Positions 54,716-63,412 of a stretch of 64,000 nucleotides of DNA are shown here, in pieces. The position numbers and the translations under genes were made by a program. This DNA is from Mycobacteroides chelonae (GTDB taxonomy: Bacteria > Actinomycetota > Actinomycetes > Mycobacteriales > Mycobacteriaceae), in the NCBI GenBank assembly GCA_014204435.1, contig JACHLF010000004.1, positions 310,001 through 374,000 on the forward strand, given 5' to 3'. Position 1 is the first letter of the stretch; each line of letters opens with the position of its first letter. The notes beneath the pieces are model-generated. The model was given only the letters and a program-made list of their open reading frames with translations, was not told the DNA's origin and ran no database searches.

Positions 54716-55099
54716 ATGATTTTCGTCGCTGGTCTACGCCTTGACGCGAACGCGGGCAAGGCCTCGGCGATGGTGCTCTACGTCGTCGGATTTGCCTTCA
54801 CCGTGTTCTTCGGTGTGGATAGCGTGCGCCTTGCTGTAGTGCTTCTTGTTGGCATCGCAGCGACGGCACTGCACTACTGGCAGGAACGCGAGAAGTTCGA
54901 CCGAATTTCGATAGCAGTCGCGATCGGTCTCGCGATCGCATTCCTGCTCGATGCATGGTCGACGTGGGTTATTGACCAGACCCTGGAACCCGATATGGGA
55001 ATCGCCGTGGTGCGCCTGTTGGCATGGCTGCTGTCGGTCGCCGGCATCCTGGCGCTCCCACGACGCCTCATCGACACAGACGCCGACCCGCAGGGTTAG
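54716..55099 (+). CDS. small hypothetical membrane protein
   Basis: This is an unrecognised protein of about 127 residues with roughly four helices (MVLYVVGFAFTVFFGVDSVR, LAVVLLVGIAATALHYW, ISIAVAIGLAIAFLLDAWST, VVRLLAWLLSVAGILALP). The start is uncertain: ATG 54716 has no clear ribosome-binding site, and ATG 54770 (MVLYVVGF) is an alternative. It overlaps the convergent MmpL gene by 4 bases. No family could be assigned. Confidence 0.6.
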   Translation: MIFVAGLRLDANAGKASAMVLYVVGFAFTVFFGVDSVRLAVVLLVGIAATALHYWQEREKFDRISIAVAIGLAIAFLLDAWSTWVIDQTLEPDMGIAVVRLLAWLLSVAGILALPRRLIDTDADPQG

Positions 55100-57999
55100 A
55101 CCCGGGTTCTTTCCATCCGAGACGGCCTCGCCAGCAGGTATGAGAGCACGCCAGCGGTGCGCGGCGATCGAGTCTTGGACCATCGGTACAACAAGCCGCG
55201 CAGCAGCGGTGCGGGTGACCACCAGAACCACTTGCCCAGTGCGCCTGCCATCGCGGGCACCACGAAGGTTCTGACGATGAGTGTGTCGATCGTCAGTCCG
55301 ACGCCGATGGCGGTGCCGACCTGTTCGATGCTCAAGACGTTACTGGAAAGCATCGCAAACATGGTGATGCCGAAGACGATCCCGGCTGTGGTCACCACGC
55401 CGCCGGTGCCGCCGAATGCGCGGATCATTCCGGTACGTAATCCGGCATCATGCAGGAAGATCTCCTCGCGCATGCGCATGGTGAGCAACAGGTTGTAGTC
55501 GGCGCCGACCGCGACCAGTGCGATCAGGGCGATCGACGGGACCGACCAATGCAGGTCGCGTCCCAGCACGTCATGCCAGATCAGGGTGGTGATCCCCAGT
55601 GCGGACACGTACGAGACGATGACGGTGCCGATCACCACGGCCGCTGCCACCGGGCTGCGGAGCATGACCAGCACGATGAGGAAGACCAGCGCGAGCGCCA
55701 CCGCCGCCAGCAGGAGGAAGTCGTCGTTGACGTAGCCGCGCAATTCGGCGGTGCCCGTGCCGAATCCGGTGAGGTTGACCGTGGTACCGGCCAGGGTGCC
55801 CTCCTTGGTGGCCTCGCTCACCGCGAGCACGATTTGCGGGGAGCGATGTGCGCCGTCGGCCCCGAATACCTTGCCGTCGCCGAACACCAGCATGCGCGTG
55901 GAACGCCCGTCAGGGCCGAAGTAGAGTCCGGCCGCACGCTGGAACCGCGGGTCCTGCCAGGCGCGCTGCGGCAGGTAGTAGCCCCCCTCGCCACTGCTGC
56001 GGAAGTCTTCGCGCATGGCACGTAGGTACTCGGTGAGCCCGGAGAACATGCTGCGTGTCTCGCCGACCGCTTTGGTGAGCTGGTCGGTGATAGCGCTCAG
56101 CTGCCCCACGGTCGCTCGCACGTTCTTCACCGAATCCACGGCGCCGGAGAACGATTTCTGCATGCCCTGGGCAGCGGTGCCGAATGTGGCGGTACTGGCG
56201 GTCAGTGAGGCGGTCGCCGCGACAACGGAATCCATCGGTTCGACGGCCTTGAGCACCAGCGAGCAGATACCGTCATTGGCACAGTTGGGATTGCCATTGG
56301 TGAAGTTGCGCAGCGGCTCCATGTACCCGGAGACCTGGGCGACGTTGTCCTGCAGCGCCTTCATCCCGGAGTGCATGTCGCCGACGCCACTGTTGAGCTC
56401 GCCCAGTCCGCTTACCCCGCCGGCCAGTCCCTTTTGCAGCTGCGCGATGGCCCCGGAGAATTGGCTCAGTGTTGTCGAGAGCTGGTCGACGGCCCCCAAT
56501 CGTTGGCTCATCTGGGCGGTTCCGTCATCCAACTGATCGGCGATGATTCCGGCCTGCTCGGTCAACGCGGCCTGTTCGGGAATGGAGCCCGCGGGGCGGG
56601 AGGCCGATTGGACCATGCGAATTCCGGGAATCTCCATGAGCTTCTTGGTGACTCGCTCGATCCCGATGACGCCGGCGGGATTGCGTAGGTCATGGTCCGA
56701 TTCGATCGAGACGATCTCCGGCAGCAGGCGGTTCGGCGGGAAATGTCGATCCATTGCTTGATAGCCCTGGTTGGCCTGAGTGGCAAGCGGTTGGGCAGCA
56801 AGCTCGTCGAAGCCCAGACGCAGACCGGTTGTGGGCAGAGCGCACACGACGAGCACGAGCATCGACCCGGCCAGCACCGGACCCGGCCAGCGCGCGACCA
56901 TGGCTCCCACCCGGCGCCAGCGGCGCCCTGGCTGTCCACGCACCGCGCGCGGCTGTGCCAAGCCACGGCGGCCCGCCAATCCGATGAGTGCGGGCAGCAG
57001 CGTCAGCGAGGCCAGCATGCCGGTGAGTATCCCGATGGCGCAAGGAAGTCCGGCGCTGCGCAGCATGCCCACCTGTGCGAACAGCAGACAGGAGAGCGCT
57101 GCGGCAATGGTCAGCCCGGATGCCGCGATGACCGGGGCCACACTGCTATTCGCGATGACCAGAGCCTGCTCGTGCTCCACGCCGGAGCGGCGTTGTTCGT
57201 GGTAGCGGCCCAGCAGGAAGATGCCGTAGTCGGTCGCCGCGCCGAGAACGAGGGCGGCAAGCAGCGCCACCGAGAAGATGGACACCTCGATGAGATCGCC
57301 TTCACCGAGGAGGGCGACGACCGAGCGTGCCACCGCGAGCCCGAGGCCCACCGTCAGCAACGGGATCGCCGCGGTGATGACGGATCGGTACACGATGAAC
57401 AACAACACGGCGATGAGCACCACGGTGACACCGGTGATCATCAGCATCTGGGAGTCGATGGCGGTCAGCTCGTCGGCGATGGTGGCCCCCGGCCCGGTGA
57501 CCCAAGCGTGCATACCCGCCGGCGCAGGCTCGTCCGCGACAATCTTGCGGACCGCGTTCAATGCCTCGTTGGCCTTGGCGGCGCCGAGCTCGCCGTTGAC
57601 GCGCAGCATGGTGTAGACGGCCTTGCCGTCCGGGCTGAGCGCACCCTCGGCCGTCAGCGGATCGGCCCACAGGTCCATTGCCGAGTCCAGGTGTGCGGTG
57701 TCGGCACGCAGTTTGGTCAGCAGCCGGTCGTGATACTGATGTTCGACGGGCCCCATCTTGCGATCGCTTTCCAGCACCAGGTAGTTGAGGTTGTTACCCG
57801 CGCCGTCCTGAAACTGGTTACCCATGACGGTACCTGCGGCGTTCACCGGTGCGTCCTGCGGCAGGAAGCCGCGGGCATGGTTGTGCGCGGTGCTCTCCAC
57901 CTGCGGCACAAGCAGATTGCCCGCTCCGGCGGCGAGCATCCAGAGTCCGATGATCAGAACCGCGTAGCGGCTGGAGAACCGTGCGATGGCGTCCCACAT
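55096..57999 (-). CDS. MmpL-family RND transporter
   Basis: This 967-residue RND-superfamily transporter has two halves. The first is helix 1 (YAVLIIGLWMLAAGAGNLL), a periplasmic domain (ARGFLPQDAPVNAAG) and five helices including GAATDYGIFLLGRYHEQR with the proton-relay Asp-Tyr. A second periplasmic domain with a long helical section (about residues 480-640) precedes the last helices (GADYNLLLTMRMREE, again Asp-Tyr). MmpL proteins export envelope lipids or siderophores, or pump drugs. No mmpS partner is adjacent. It diverges from a two-component system across a strong palindrome, which suggests control by it. Confidence 0.93.
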   Translation of the reverse strand: MWDAIARFSSRYAVLIIGLWMLAAGAGNLLVPQVESTAHNHARGFLPQDAPVNAAGTVMGNQFQDGAGNNLNYLVLESDRKMGPVEHQYHDRLLTKLRADTAHLDSAMDLWADPLTAEGALSPDGKAVYTMLRVNGELGAAKANEALNAVRKIVADEPAPAGMHAWVTGPGATIADELTAIDSQMLMITGVTVVLIAVLLFIVYRSVITAAIPLLTVGLGLAVARSVVALLGEGDLIEVSIFSVALLAALVLGAATDYGIFLLGRYHEQRRSGVEHEQALVIANSSVAPVIAASGLTIAAALSCLLFAQVGMLRSAGLPCAIGILTGMLASLTLLPALIGLAGRRGLAQPRAVRGQPGRRWRRVGAMVARWPGPVLAGSMLVLVVCALPTTGLRLGFDELAAQPLATQANQGYQAMDRHFPPNRLLPEIVSIESDHDLRNPAGVIGIERVTKKLMEIPGIRMVQSASRPAGSIPEQAALTEQAGIIADQLDDGTAQMSQRLGAVDQLSTTLSQFSGAIAQLQKGLAGGVSGLGELNSGVGDMHSGMKALQDNVAQVSGYMEPLRNFTNGNPNCANDGICSLVLKAVEPMDSVVAATASLTASTATFGTAAQGMQKSFSGAVDSVKNVRATVGQLSAITDQLTKAVGETRSMFSGLTEYLRAMREDFRSSGEGGYYLPQRAWQDPRFQRAAGLYFGPDGRSTRMLVFGDGKVFGADGAHRSPQIVLAVSEATKEGTLAGTTVNLTGFGTGTAELRGYVNDDFLLLAAVALALVFLIVLVMLRSPVAAAVVIGTVIVSYVSALGITTLIWHDVLGRDLHWSVPSIALIALVAVGADYNLLLTMRMREEIFLHDAGLRTGMIRAFGGTGGVVTTAGIVFGITMFAMLSSNVLSIEQVGTAIGVGLTIDTLIVRTFVVPAMAGALGKWFWWSPAPLLRGLLYRWSKTRSPRTAGVLSYLLARPSRMERTRV

Positions 58000-58057
58000 G
58001 CCTGCCGACGCTACGGAGATGCCGTGTGGGCGTCGTCGTGCTGTAGGCGAGACTTGT

Positions 58058-58077
58058 TCTCCTACCGTGGTAGGAGA
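58058..58077. promoter_or_regulatory. 9-bp-arm palindrome between the MmpL and histidine-kinase genes
   Basis: TCTCCTACC (58058-58066) and GGTAGGAGA (58069-58077) are perfect inverted repeats with a 2-base centre. The site is about 60 bases from both divergent starts. It is the strongest operator candidate in the window and may bind the adjacent LuxR-type response regulator; that assignment is inferred. Confidence 0.7.
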
Positions 58078-58133
58078 TGTAGATCCGCGTGAAGCATGAT
58101 GTGCGACGGGCCGGCTGCCTCTACGCTGGCACT

Positions 58134-59345
58134 ATGGATCGGTTCCGGGAAGTCGCGCTGCGGCGCCGTGCTTTGGTGCCGTACGAGTTTCCGTGGACTG
58201 TGCCGCTGGTGATGTACGGCAGCACGTTGCTCATCGTGGGATGCGCGGTGGTGCAGCGTGGCTTCACCCATCCCTGGGTGCTGCTGCTGGCGGCCAGCTT
58301 GGCGTTGGCGCCGATCCTCATTTTCACCGTGGGTGGTTACAAGCTCAACACCTTCTGGACCGTGGCATGTGGTCTCGCAGCGGTGGCTTTGTTCTTGACG
58401 TGGCCGCCGAATGTGGTGGACGCAGCCCCCTTTCTGTTGATGTTCACCATCGGCGAGGTGGGTGCGATGGCATCAGTGCGTGCGGGGCTGCTCGCGGTGA
58501 GCGCCTGTGTGGCGCTGTTGTTGGTGGCCGAGCAACAGCATCACCTCGGCACCTTCTCGCTGTACATGGTGTTCTTCGTCGTGACCGGGTGGCTGATCGG
58601 CCACATCATGCAATTGCAACAACGAATTCTGCTGCAGGAACGCGCACAGCAGGCACGCATGCAGGAACAGGCTGCCGCCGATGAACGGCGTCGCATCGCG
58701 CGTGAAATCCACGACGTGATAGCGCATTCTCTTTCGGTGACACTGTTGCATCTCACCGGAGCAAGGCGAGCGCTGCAGGAGGATCATGATGTGGACGATG
58801 CTGTCGCGGGCTTGGTTGACGCTGAACGCCTTGGGCGTCAGGCCATGTCGGACATCCGAGGCACAGTGGGCCTGCTGAGTGCGGGCCCGGGTGGGGTCGA
58901 GCCGATGCGCTTGGCCGCCGAACCCGGCATCGCCGATATCCCGGATTTGGTGGCCGATTTCACCGCAGCGGGAATGACGGTGGAATCACATATCTACGGG
59001 CTGGGTGGGTCCGTCAGCGCCGGAGTGGGTTTGGCGTTGTACCGAGTGGCTCAGGAATCGTTGGCCAACATCGCCAAGCATTCGCCTAAGTCGTCGGCTG
59101 CGGTACTGCTGGACATCAACAGCTCGGTCGCGAGTCTGACCGTGAGCAACGATCTGGCGGTCGGGCTCCGGCCGGATGCGTGTTCGGGAGGTGGGCTCTC
59201 GGGAATGCGGCAGCGTATCGAGACGCTCGGCGGGGAGTTCCGTGCCGGGAAGGCCGAGGAAGGCTGGACGGTGTGCGCCACGGTCCCCTTGTCCAGTGGG
59301 ACGCCATGCCGTACCCAACGGAAGGTGCTGTGGCGCCATGACTGA
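58134..59345 (+). CDS. sensor histidine kinase, NarL/DesK type (HisKA_3)
   Basis: This kinase of about 403 residues has roughly five N-terminal membrane helices (residues 20-160) forming the sensor. The dimerisation/phosphoacceptor domain is DERRRIAREIHDVIAHSLSV with His193. The ATPase domain has the N-box-like VAQESLANIAKHSPKS and G-box GGGLSGMRQRIETLGG. GTG 58089 would add 15 residues; ATG 58134 was preferred. It overlaps the response regulator by 8 bases. The stimulus is unknown. Confidence 0.92.
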   Translation: MDRFREVALRRRALVPYEFPWTVPLVMYGSTLLIVGCAVVQRGFTHPWVLLLAASLALAPILIFTVGGYKLNTFWTVACGLAAVALFLTWPPNVVDAAPFLLMFTIGEVGAMASVRAGLLAVSACVALLLVAEQQHHLGTFSLYMVFFVVTGWLIGHIMQLQQRILLQERAQQARMQEQAAADERRRIAREIHDVIAHSLSVTLLHLTGARRALQEDHDVDDAVAGLVDAERLGRQAMSDIRGTVGLLSAGPGGVEPMRLAAEPGIADIPDLVADFTAAGMTVESHIYGLGGSVSAGVGLALYRVAQESLANIAKHSPKSSAAVLLDINSSVASLTVSNDLAVGLRPDACSGGGLSGMRQRIETLGGEFRAGKAEEGWTVCATVPLSSGTPCRTQRKVLWRHD

Positions 59346-59994
59346 CGGGGAGGTGGGCGTGCTACTGGTTGACGACCAGGAACTGGTGCGCACGGGGTTA
59401 CGTCGGATCCTGCGCCGCAAGGACGGATTTGCGATCGTGGGCGAGTGCGTCGACGGCAGCGAGGTCTCGGCGGCGGTCACTCAGGTGCGGCCCGATGTGG
59501 TGATCATGGATCTGCGTATGAAGCAGATGAGCGGCATCGAGGCCATCCGGTTGCTCCATGCCTCCGACGGGCCGCCTGCCTTGGCACTCACCACATTTGA
59601 CGACGATGAGCTGCTCTCGGGAGCTTTGCGTGCCGGCGCAGCAGGGTTCATCCTGAAGGACTCGCCCGCCGAGGAGCTGGTCCGCGCCGTGCATGCGGTG
59701 GCCCGCGGTGAGGCGTATCTGGACCCGGCGGTGACATCGCGTGTGCTCAACGCCTATCGGCGGGCGCCCGCCACCACCACGGGTGACGCCGAAGACAAGC
59801 TCACCGCGCGTGAGCTGGATGTGTTGGCACTCATCGCCTCCGGTGCCACGAACTCCGAAATCGCCGAACAGCTGGTGATATCCGAGGTGACGGTCAAGAG
59901 TCACATCGGCCGCATCTTCGTCAAGCTCGACCTACGTGATCGGGCCGCCGCCATCGTGTATGCCTATGACCATGGCATCGTGACGCCCAAATAG
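59338..59994 (+). CDS. NarL/FixJ-family response regulator
   Basis: This 218-residue regulator has a receiver domain (VLLVDDQELVRTGLRRIL, phosphoacceptor Asp58 in VVIMDLRM, switch Lys in FILKDSPAEEL) and a C-terminal LuxR-type HTH (LTARELDVLALIASGATNSE, IAEQLVISEVTVKSH). It is coupled to the kinase gene. Divergent placement from the MmpL gene and the palindrome between them suggest that it controls both. Confidence 0.95.
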   Translation: MTDGEVGVLLVDDQELVRTGLRRILRRKDGFAIVGECVDGSEVSAAVTQVRPDVVIMDLRMKQMSGIEAIRLLHASDGPPALALTTFDDDELLSGALRAGAAGFILKDSPAEELVRAVHAVARGEAYLDPAVTSRVLNAYRRAPATTTGDAEDKLTARELDVLALIASGATNSEIAEQLVISEVTVKSHIGRIFVKLDLRDRAAAIVYAYDHGIVTPK

Positions 59995-59996
59995 CG

Positions 59997-60485
59997 CTAC
60001 TTCAAGCCCTTTTCGCGGATCTCTTCCAGCGTTTCGTGTAGCTGTTCCAGTTCACGTCGCAGGTAGTCGCGGGTGGCCACCTCACCCACCGCCAATCGGA
60101 GCGCGGCCAGTTCTCGGGCCAGGTATTCGGTGTCGGCCTTGGTCTGCTCGGCGCGCCTGCGATCCTCTTCCAGCGCGACACGGTCGCGGTTTTCCTGCCG
60201 GTTCTGGGCCAACAGGATCAGCGGTGCCGCGTAGGCGGCCTGTGTGGAGAACGCGAGGTTGAGCAGGATGAACGGGTACGGATCCCATTGCAGGCGAATC
60301 GCGAAGAGGTTCAGGACTATCCACACGATGACGAACACCGTCTGCATCGCCAGGTAGCGTCCGGTGCCGAGGAATCGGGCGATGTTCTCGCTGACTCGTC
60401 CGACTGCCTCGACATCGAGACCGAGGGACAGTCCGCGTGAGGTACGGGGCGTATCGAGCCGCTGTCGCGCCGATGCGTCGCTCAC
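59997..60485 (-). CDS. DUF1003 membrane protein (Rv1231c-like)
   Basis: This 162-residue protein has the DUF1003 pattern: SENIARFLGTGRYLAMQTVF, a helix pair (VIVWIVLNLFAI, PFILLNLAFSTQAAYAAPLILL) and the conserved AQNRQENRDRV, followed by a charged coiled-coil tail. Its ATG overlaps the stop of the MgtE_N/CBS gene as ATGA. The pair matches Rv1231c-Rv1232c. Linkage to an MgtE-like protein suggests a role in divalent-cation handling; no function is proven. Confidence 0.92.
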   Translation of the reverse strand: MSDASARQRLDTPRTSRGLSLGLDVEAVGRVSENIARFLGTGRYLAMQTVFVIVWIVLNLFAIRLQWDPYPFILLNLAFSTQAAYAAPLILLAQNRQENRDRVALEEDRRRAEQTKADTEYLARELAALRLAVGEVATRDYLRRELEQLHETLEEIREKGLK

Positions 60486-61771
60486 GAACGGTCACCTCCT
60501 GCCACGCTCCCGGGTTCGTCGGCGCGCCAGCCGTCGGGCATCAGGTGGTCGAGCACGTCGTCCACGGTGACAGCTCCGAGCAAGTGATCCTCCCTGTCGA
60601 TCACCGGGCCACATACCAGGTTGTAAGCGGCGAAGTAGCGGGTGACTTCGGCCAGTGGGGCCTCGGCGTCCAGATAGGGCAGGTCGGTGTCGAGAATACC
60701 GCCGACCATCGCATACGGGGGTTCACGGAGTAGACGCTGTAGGTGCACGCACCCGAGGTAGCGGCCGGTGGGCGTCGCGGTGGGGGGCCGGACCACGAAT
60801 ACTAGCGAGGACAGCGCCGGTGTCAGATCCGGATCGCGTACGCGGGCAAGGGCTTCGGCAACCGTGGTGTTGGGGCTGAGGATCACCGGCTCCGGTGTCA
60901 TCATTCCGCCGGCGGTGTTGGGGGAGTGGGTGAGCAGTCGGCGGACGGGCTCGGAATCTTCCGGATCCATCAGTGCCAGCAGCGATTCGGCCTCTGCGGG
61001 AGACAGCTCGCCCAACAGGTCGGCGGCGTCGTCGGGGTCCATGGCCTCCAGCACGTCCGCTGCGCGCTCGTCTTCCAGTTTGGTCAGCACCTCAGCCTGG
61101 TCGTCCTCGGGAAGCTCCTGGAGGATGTCGGCCAGTCGCTCGTCATCGAAGGCGCCCAGCACTTCGTCGCGCCGCTTGGGGGGAAGCTCGCGGATGGCAT
61201 CGGCCACCTCGACCGGCCGCATGCCCTCGAACTGGAGCATCAACTGGGCGACACCTTGTCCGGGCAGATTCAGGGCAGACGGCGTCAAACCGTGGACATG
61301 GCTCCAGTGGGTCACCTGCACGCCGGTGCGCCGCCCCAGCCTTCGCGGGCTTCGCACCGCCACGCGGGTGACCACCCAGTCGCGGGTGCGGGTCTGCTCA
61401 AGGCCCAGGTCGACCACGGTGAGGTCCACGCCGTGGAACTGTTCGAGCTGGGGATCATCGGTGCGCACGGTGGTGTCGAGGACCTGACCCAGGACCAAGG
61501 CTTCGCTGGGGCGTTGTTCGAAGCGCCGCAATGAGACGTTTCCGGTGTTGAGCGTCACTGATCCGGGCTCGATGGCGGTGACGCGCAGCATGGGCACGAA
61601 GATCCTTCGGCGCGTGAGCATTTCGACGACAAGCCCGATGACTCGCGGCTGTTTTCGGGACACGCCAATGGCGATCACGACATCGCGTACCCGTCCGATC
61701 GATTCGCCGTCCGGGCCGAGAACCACCAGGCCTGAGAGCCTGGCTGCGAACACTTTGCTCACTGCGGCCAT
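60482..61771 (-). CDS. MgtE intracellular-domain/CBS-domain protein (Rv1232c-like)
   Basis: This 429-residue protein starts with a PRC-barrel-like segment (FAARLSGLVVLGPDGESIGRVRDVV). An MgtE_N superhelical domain follows, with repeats such as ELPPKRRDEVLGAFDDERLA, DILQELPEDDQAEVL and MDPDDAADLLGEL, then a CBS pair (TPEPVILSPNTTVAEALARV, YNLVCGPVIDREDHLLGAV). The membrane channel of MgtE is absent, so it is a soluble sensor-like relative and not a transporter. ATG 61771 (MAAVSKVFAARL) was chosen. It is coupled to the DUF1003 gene. Confidence 0.92.
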   Translation of the reverse strand: MAAVSKVFAARLSGLVVLGPDGESIGRVRDVVIAIGVSRKQPRVIGLVVEMLTRRRIFVPMLRVTAIEPGSVTLNTGNVSLRRFEQRPSEALVLGQVLDTTVRTDDPQLEQFHGVDLTVVDLGLEQTRTRDWVVTRVAVRSPRRLGRRTGVQVTHWSHVHGLTPSALNLPGQGVAQLMLQFEGMRPVEVADAIRELPPKRRDEVLGAFDDERLADILQELPEDDQAEVLTKLEDERAADVLEAMDPDDAADLLGELSPAEAESLLALMDPEDSEPVRRLLTHSPNTAGGMMTPEPVILSPNTTVAEALARVRDPDLTPALSSLVFVVRPPTATPTGRYLGCVHLQRLLREPPYAMVGGILDTDLPYLDAEAPLAEVTRYFAAYNLVCGPVIDREDHLLGAVTVDDVLDHLMPDGWRADEPGSVAGGDRS

Positions 61772-61831
61772 GACAGCAAGATTAGGGGGTGGGGACCTGA
61801 CCACTGTCCTCCGGTGTCGCGAGTTGGGTGG

Positions 61832-62467
61832 TTAGGGGCCGATCCCGCCGTACATGAGCGCGATGACCGCGTCCGAGAATCGCTCGGTGTCCTGCACCTC
61901 GCCACCTCGCGAGGCGTGCAGTCCGTTGGCCAAGATCATTCCGGTCACCGCGCGAGCGGTGTACTCGGTGTCGAGATCGGCGCGTAGATAACCTTTTCCG
62001 ACTCCGTGCCGCAGATAGGTCTCCGTCAGGTGATCGCTGGTGGAGAGCATGGCGAACACGCGTTCGCGCAGCTCGCTGTCGACCGAGCCTGCCTCCAGTA
62101 GAAGCAGCGGCAACTGCGGGTTTTCCCGGAACAGGTGTGCAAGCGTGGCGCCAATCCGGACCGACTGTTGGCGGTACTGCTCTATATCGTCGGCAAGGCC
62201 TGCGGCGTTCTCGGCACTGATCGCCTCAAAGATCTGACCGGTCACGTCATCGATGACATGCTCGATGATGTCCCGCTTGCTCTTGAAGTATCGGTAGAAG
62301 GTCCCGTGGCCGATACCGATCCGTCCGGCGATGTCCGCGACACCCGTGGCGTGGTAGCCCTGCTCGGCGAAGCACGCGAACGCCGCATCCAAAATCTCTT
62401 GCCGCATCTCGAGCTTCTTGCGCTCGGCGCGACTGAGCGTGGGAGAACCAGCCGGGCTTGTCGACAT
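61832..62467 (-). CDS. TetR-family regulator of the SDR/monooxygenase operon
   Basis: This 211-residue protein has a TetR HTH (ATGVADIAGRIGIGHGTFYRYFKSKRDII, about residues 40-68). ATG 62467 (MSTSPAGSPTLSRAE) was chosen; a start nine codons earlier is possible. It diverges from the SDR gene across a short region with a GAATGA/TCATTC palindrome and is therefore the likely local repressor. The ligand is probably a substrate of the downstream enzymes (inference). Confidence 0.92.
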   Translation of the reverse strand: MSTSPAGSPTLSRAERKKLEMRQEILDAAFACFAEQGYHATGVADIAGRIGIGHGTFYRYFKSKRDIIEHVIDDVTGQIFEAISAENAAGLADDIEQYRQQSVRIGATLAHLFRENPQLPLLLLEAGSVDSELRERVFAMLSTSDHLTETYLRHGVGKGYLRADLDTEYTARAVTGMILANGLHASRGGEVQDTERFSDAVIALMYGGIGP

Positions 62468-62501
62468 AAGCGGCGATCCTACGGACCTTGACATGACTCA
62501 A

Positions 62502-62517
62502 GAATGACATATCATTC
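62502..62517. promoter_or_regulatory. GAATGA-N4-TCATTC palindrome, putative TetR operator
   Basis: GAATGA (62502-62507) and TCATTC (62512-62517) flank a 4-base centre, 35 bases from the TetR start and 38 from the SDR start. CATTCCG recurs downstream (62513-62519 and 62532-62538). The position between TetR and its divergent operon supports an operator. Confidence 0.6.
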
Positions 62518-62554
62518 CGAAACTGACACACCATTCCGTCCGCTGGAGGTCGAT

Positions 62555-63412
62555 GTGAGTCGTTATCCGAAGATCGAGCTTGCCGGCGCGGTGGTCGTCA
62601 TCACCGGCGGAGCCAGGGGGATTGGGGCCGCGACCGCGCGCCTCTTCGCCGAGCGGGGCGCCGATGTGTGGATCGGCGATGTGGACGACGTGGTCGCCAA
62701 AGAAACCGCGGACACAATCCCGCGTGCACAGTCCGGTGTCCTCGATGTCACCAATCCCGAGTCCTGGGCCGCGTTTCTTGACCGGGTACGTACCGAATCC
62801 GGCCCGGTGGACATCCTGATCAACAACGCCGGCGTCATGCCGCTGGGCGGATTCGTCGAAGAAAACGAGCGCACCACGGACCTGATCCTCGATGTGAACG
62901 TGCGCGGCCCGCTCAACGGTGCGCGCGCGGCGTTGCCGGAGATGGTGGCCCGCGGGCGTGGACACGTCGTCAACGTGGCGTCGATGGCAGGCAAGTTGGC
63001 GGTCCCCGGCATGGTCACCTACAACGCCTCCAAGTTCGGTGCCGTGGGGTTGTCGATGGCGCTGCGCACGGAGTACGGGAACACCGGCGTCAGTGTCAGC
63101 TGTGTGCTGCCCAGCGCGGTCCGGACCGAGCTGGCTTCGGGTGCGCCACTGGGCAAGGGCATGCCGACGGTCGACCCCGAGGACGTGGCCGAGGCCATCG
63201 TGCGCAGCGTGCAGACTCGCCGTGCGCAGATTTCGGTACCGGGCTGGCTCGCGTTCGGTTGGGGTTTGGTGGATCTGTTCGTGCCTGAACCAGTTGAGCG
63301 ACTCGCCCGCCGACTCATCGACGACCGTCGTGCGCTGACGTCGCTCGACCTGAACGCGCGCGGCGCCTATATCGAGCGCATCGAGCGTCAGAGCAAGGAG
63401 CACCAGAAGTGA
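62555..63412 (+). CDS. short-chain dehydrogenase/reductase
   Basis: This classical SDR of 285 residues has the cofactor motif TGGARGIG (17-24), NNAG (LINNAGVMPLGG), the catalytic serine in VASMAGKLA and YNASK (Tyr-x3-Lys). Asp after the second strand (WIGDVDD) favours NAD(H). GTG 62555 has GGAGG six bases upstream, so it is preferred over earlier in-frame codons. The stop overlaps the monooxygenase start as GTGA. The pair is a common arrangement for oxidising cyclic ketones or alcohols. Confidence 0.92.
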   Translation: MSRYPKIELAGAVVVITGGARGIGAATARLFAERGADVWIGDVDDVVAKETADTIPRAQSGVLDVTNPESWAAFLDRVRTESGPVDILINNAGVMPLGGFVEENERTTDLILDVNVRGPLNGARAALPEMVARGRGHVVNVASMAGKLAVPGMVTYNASKFGAVGLSMALRTEYGNTGVSVSCVLPSAVRTELASGAPLGKGMPTVDPEDVAEAIVRSVQTRRAQISVPGWLAFGWGLVDLFVPEPVERLARRLIDDRRALTSLDLNARGAYIERIERQSKEHQK

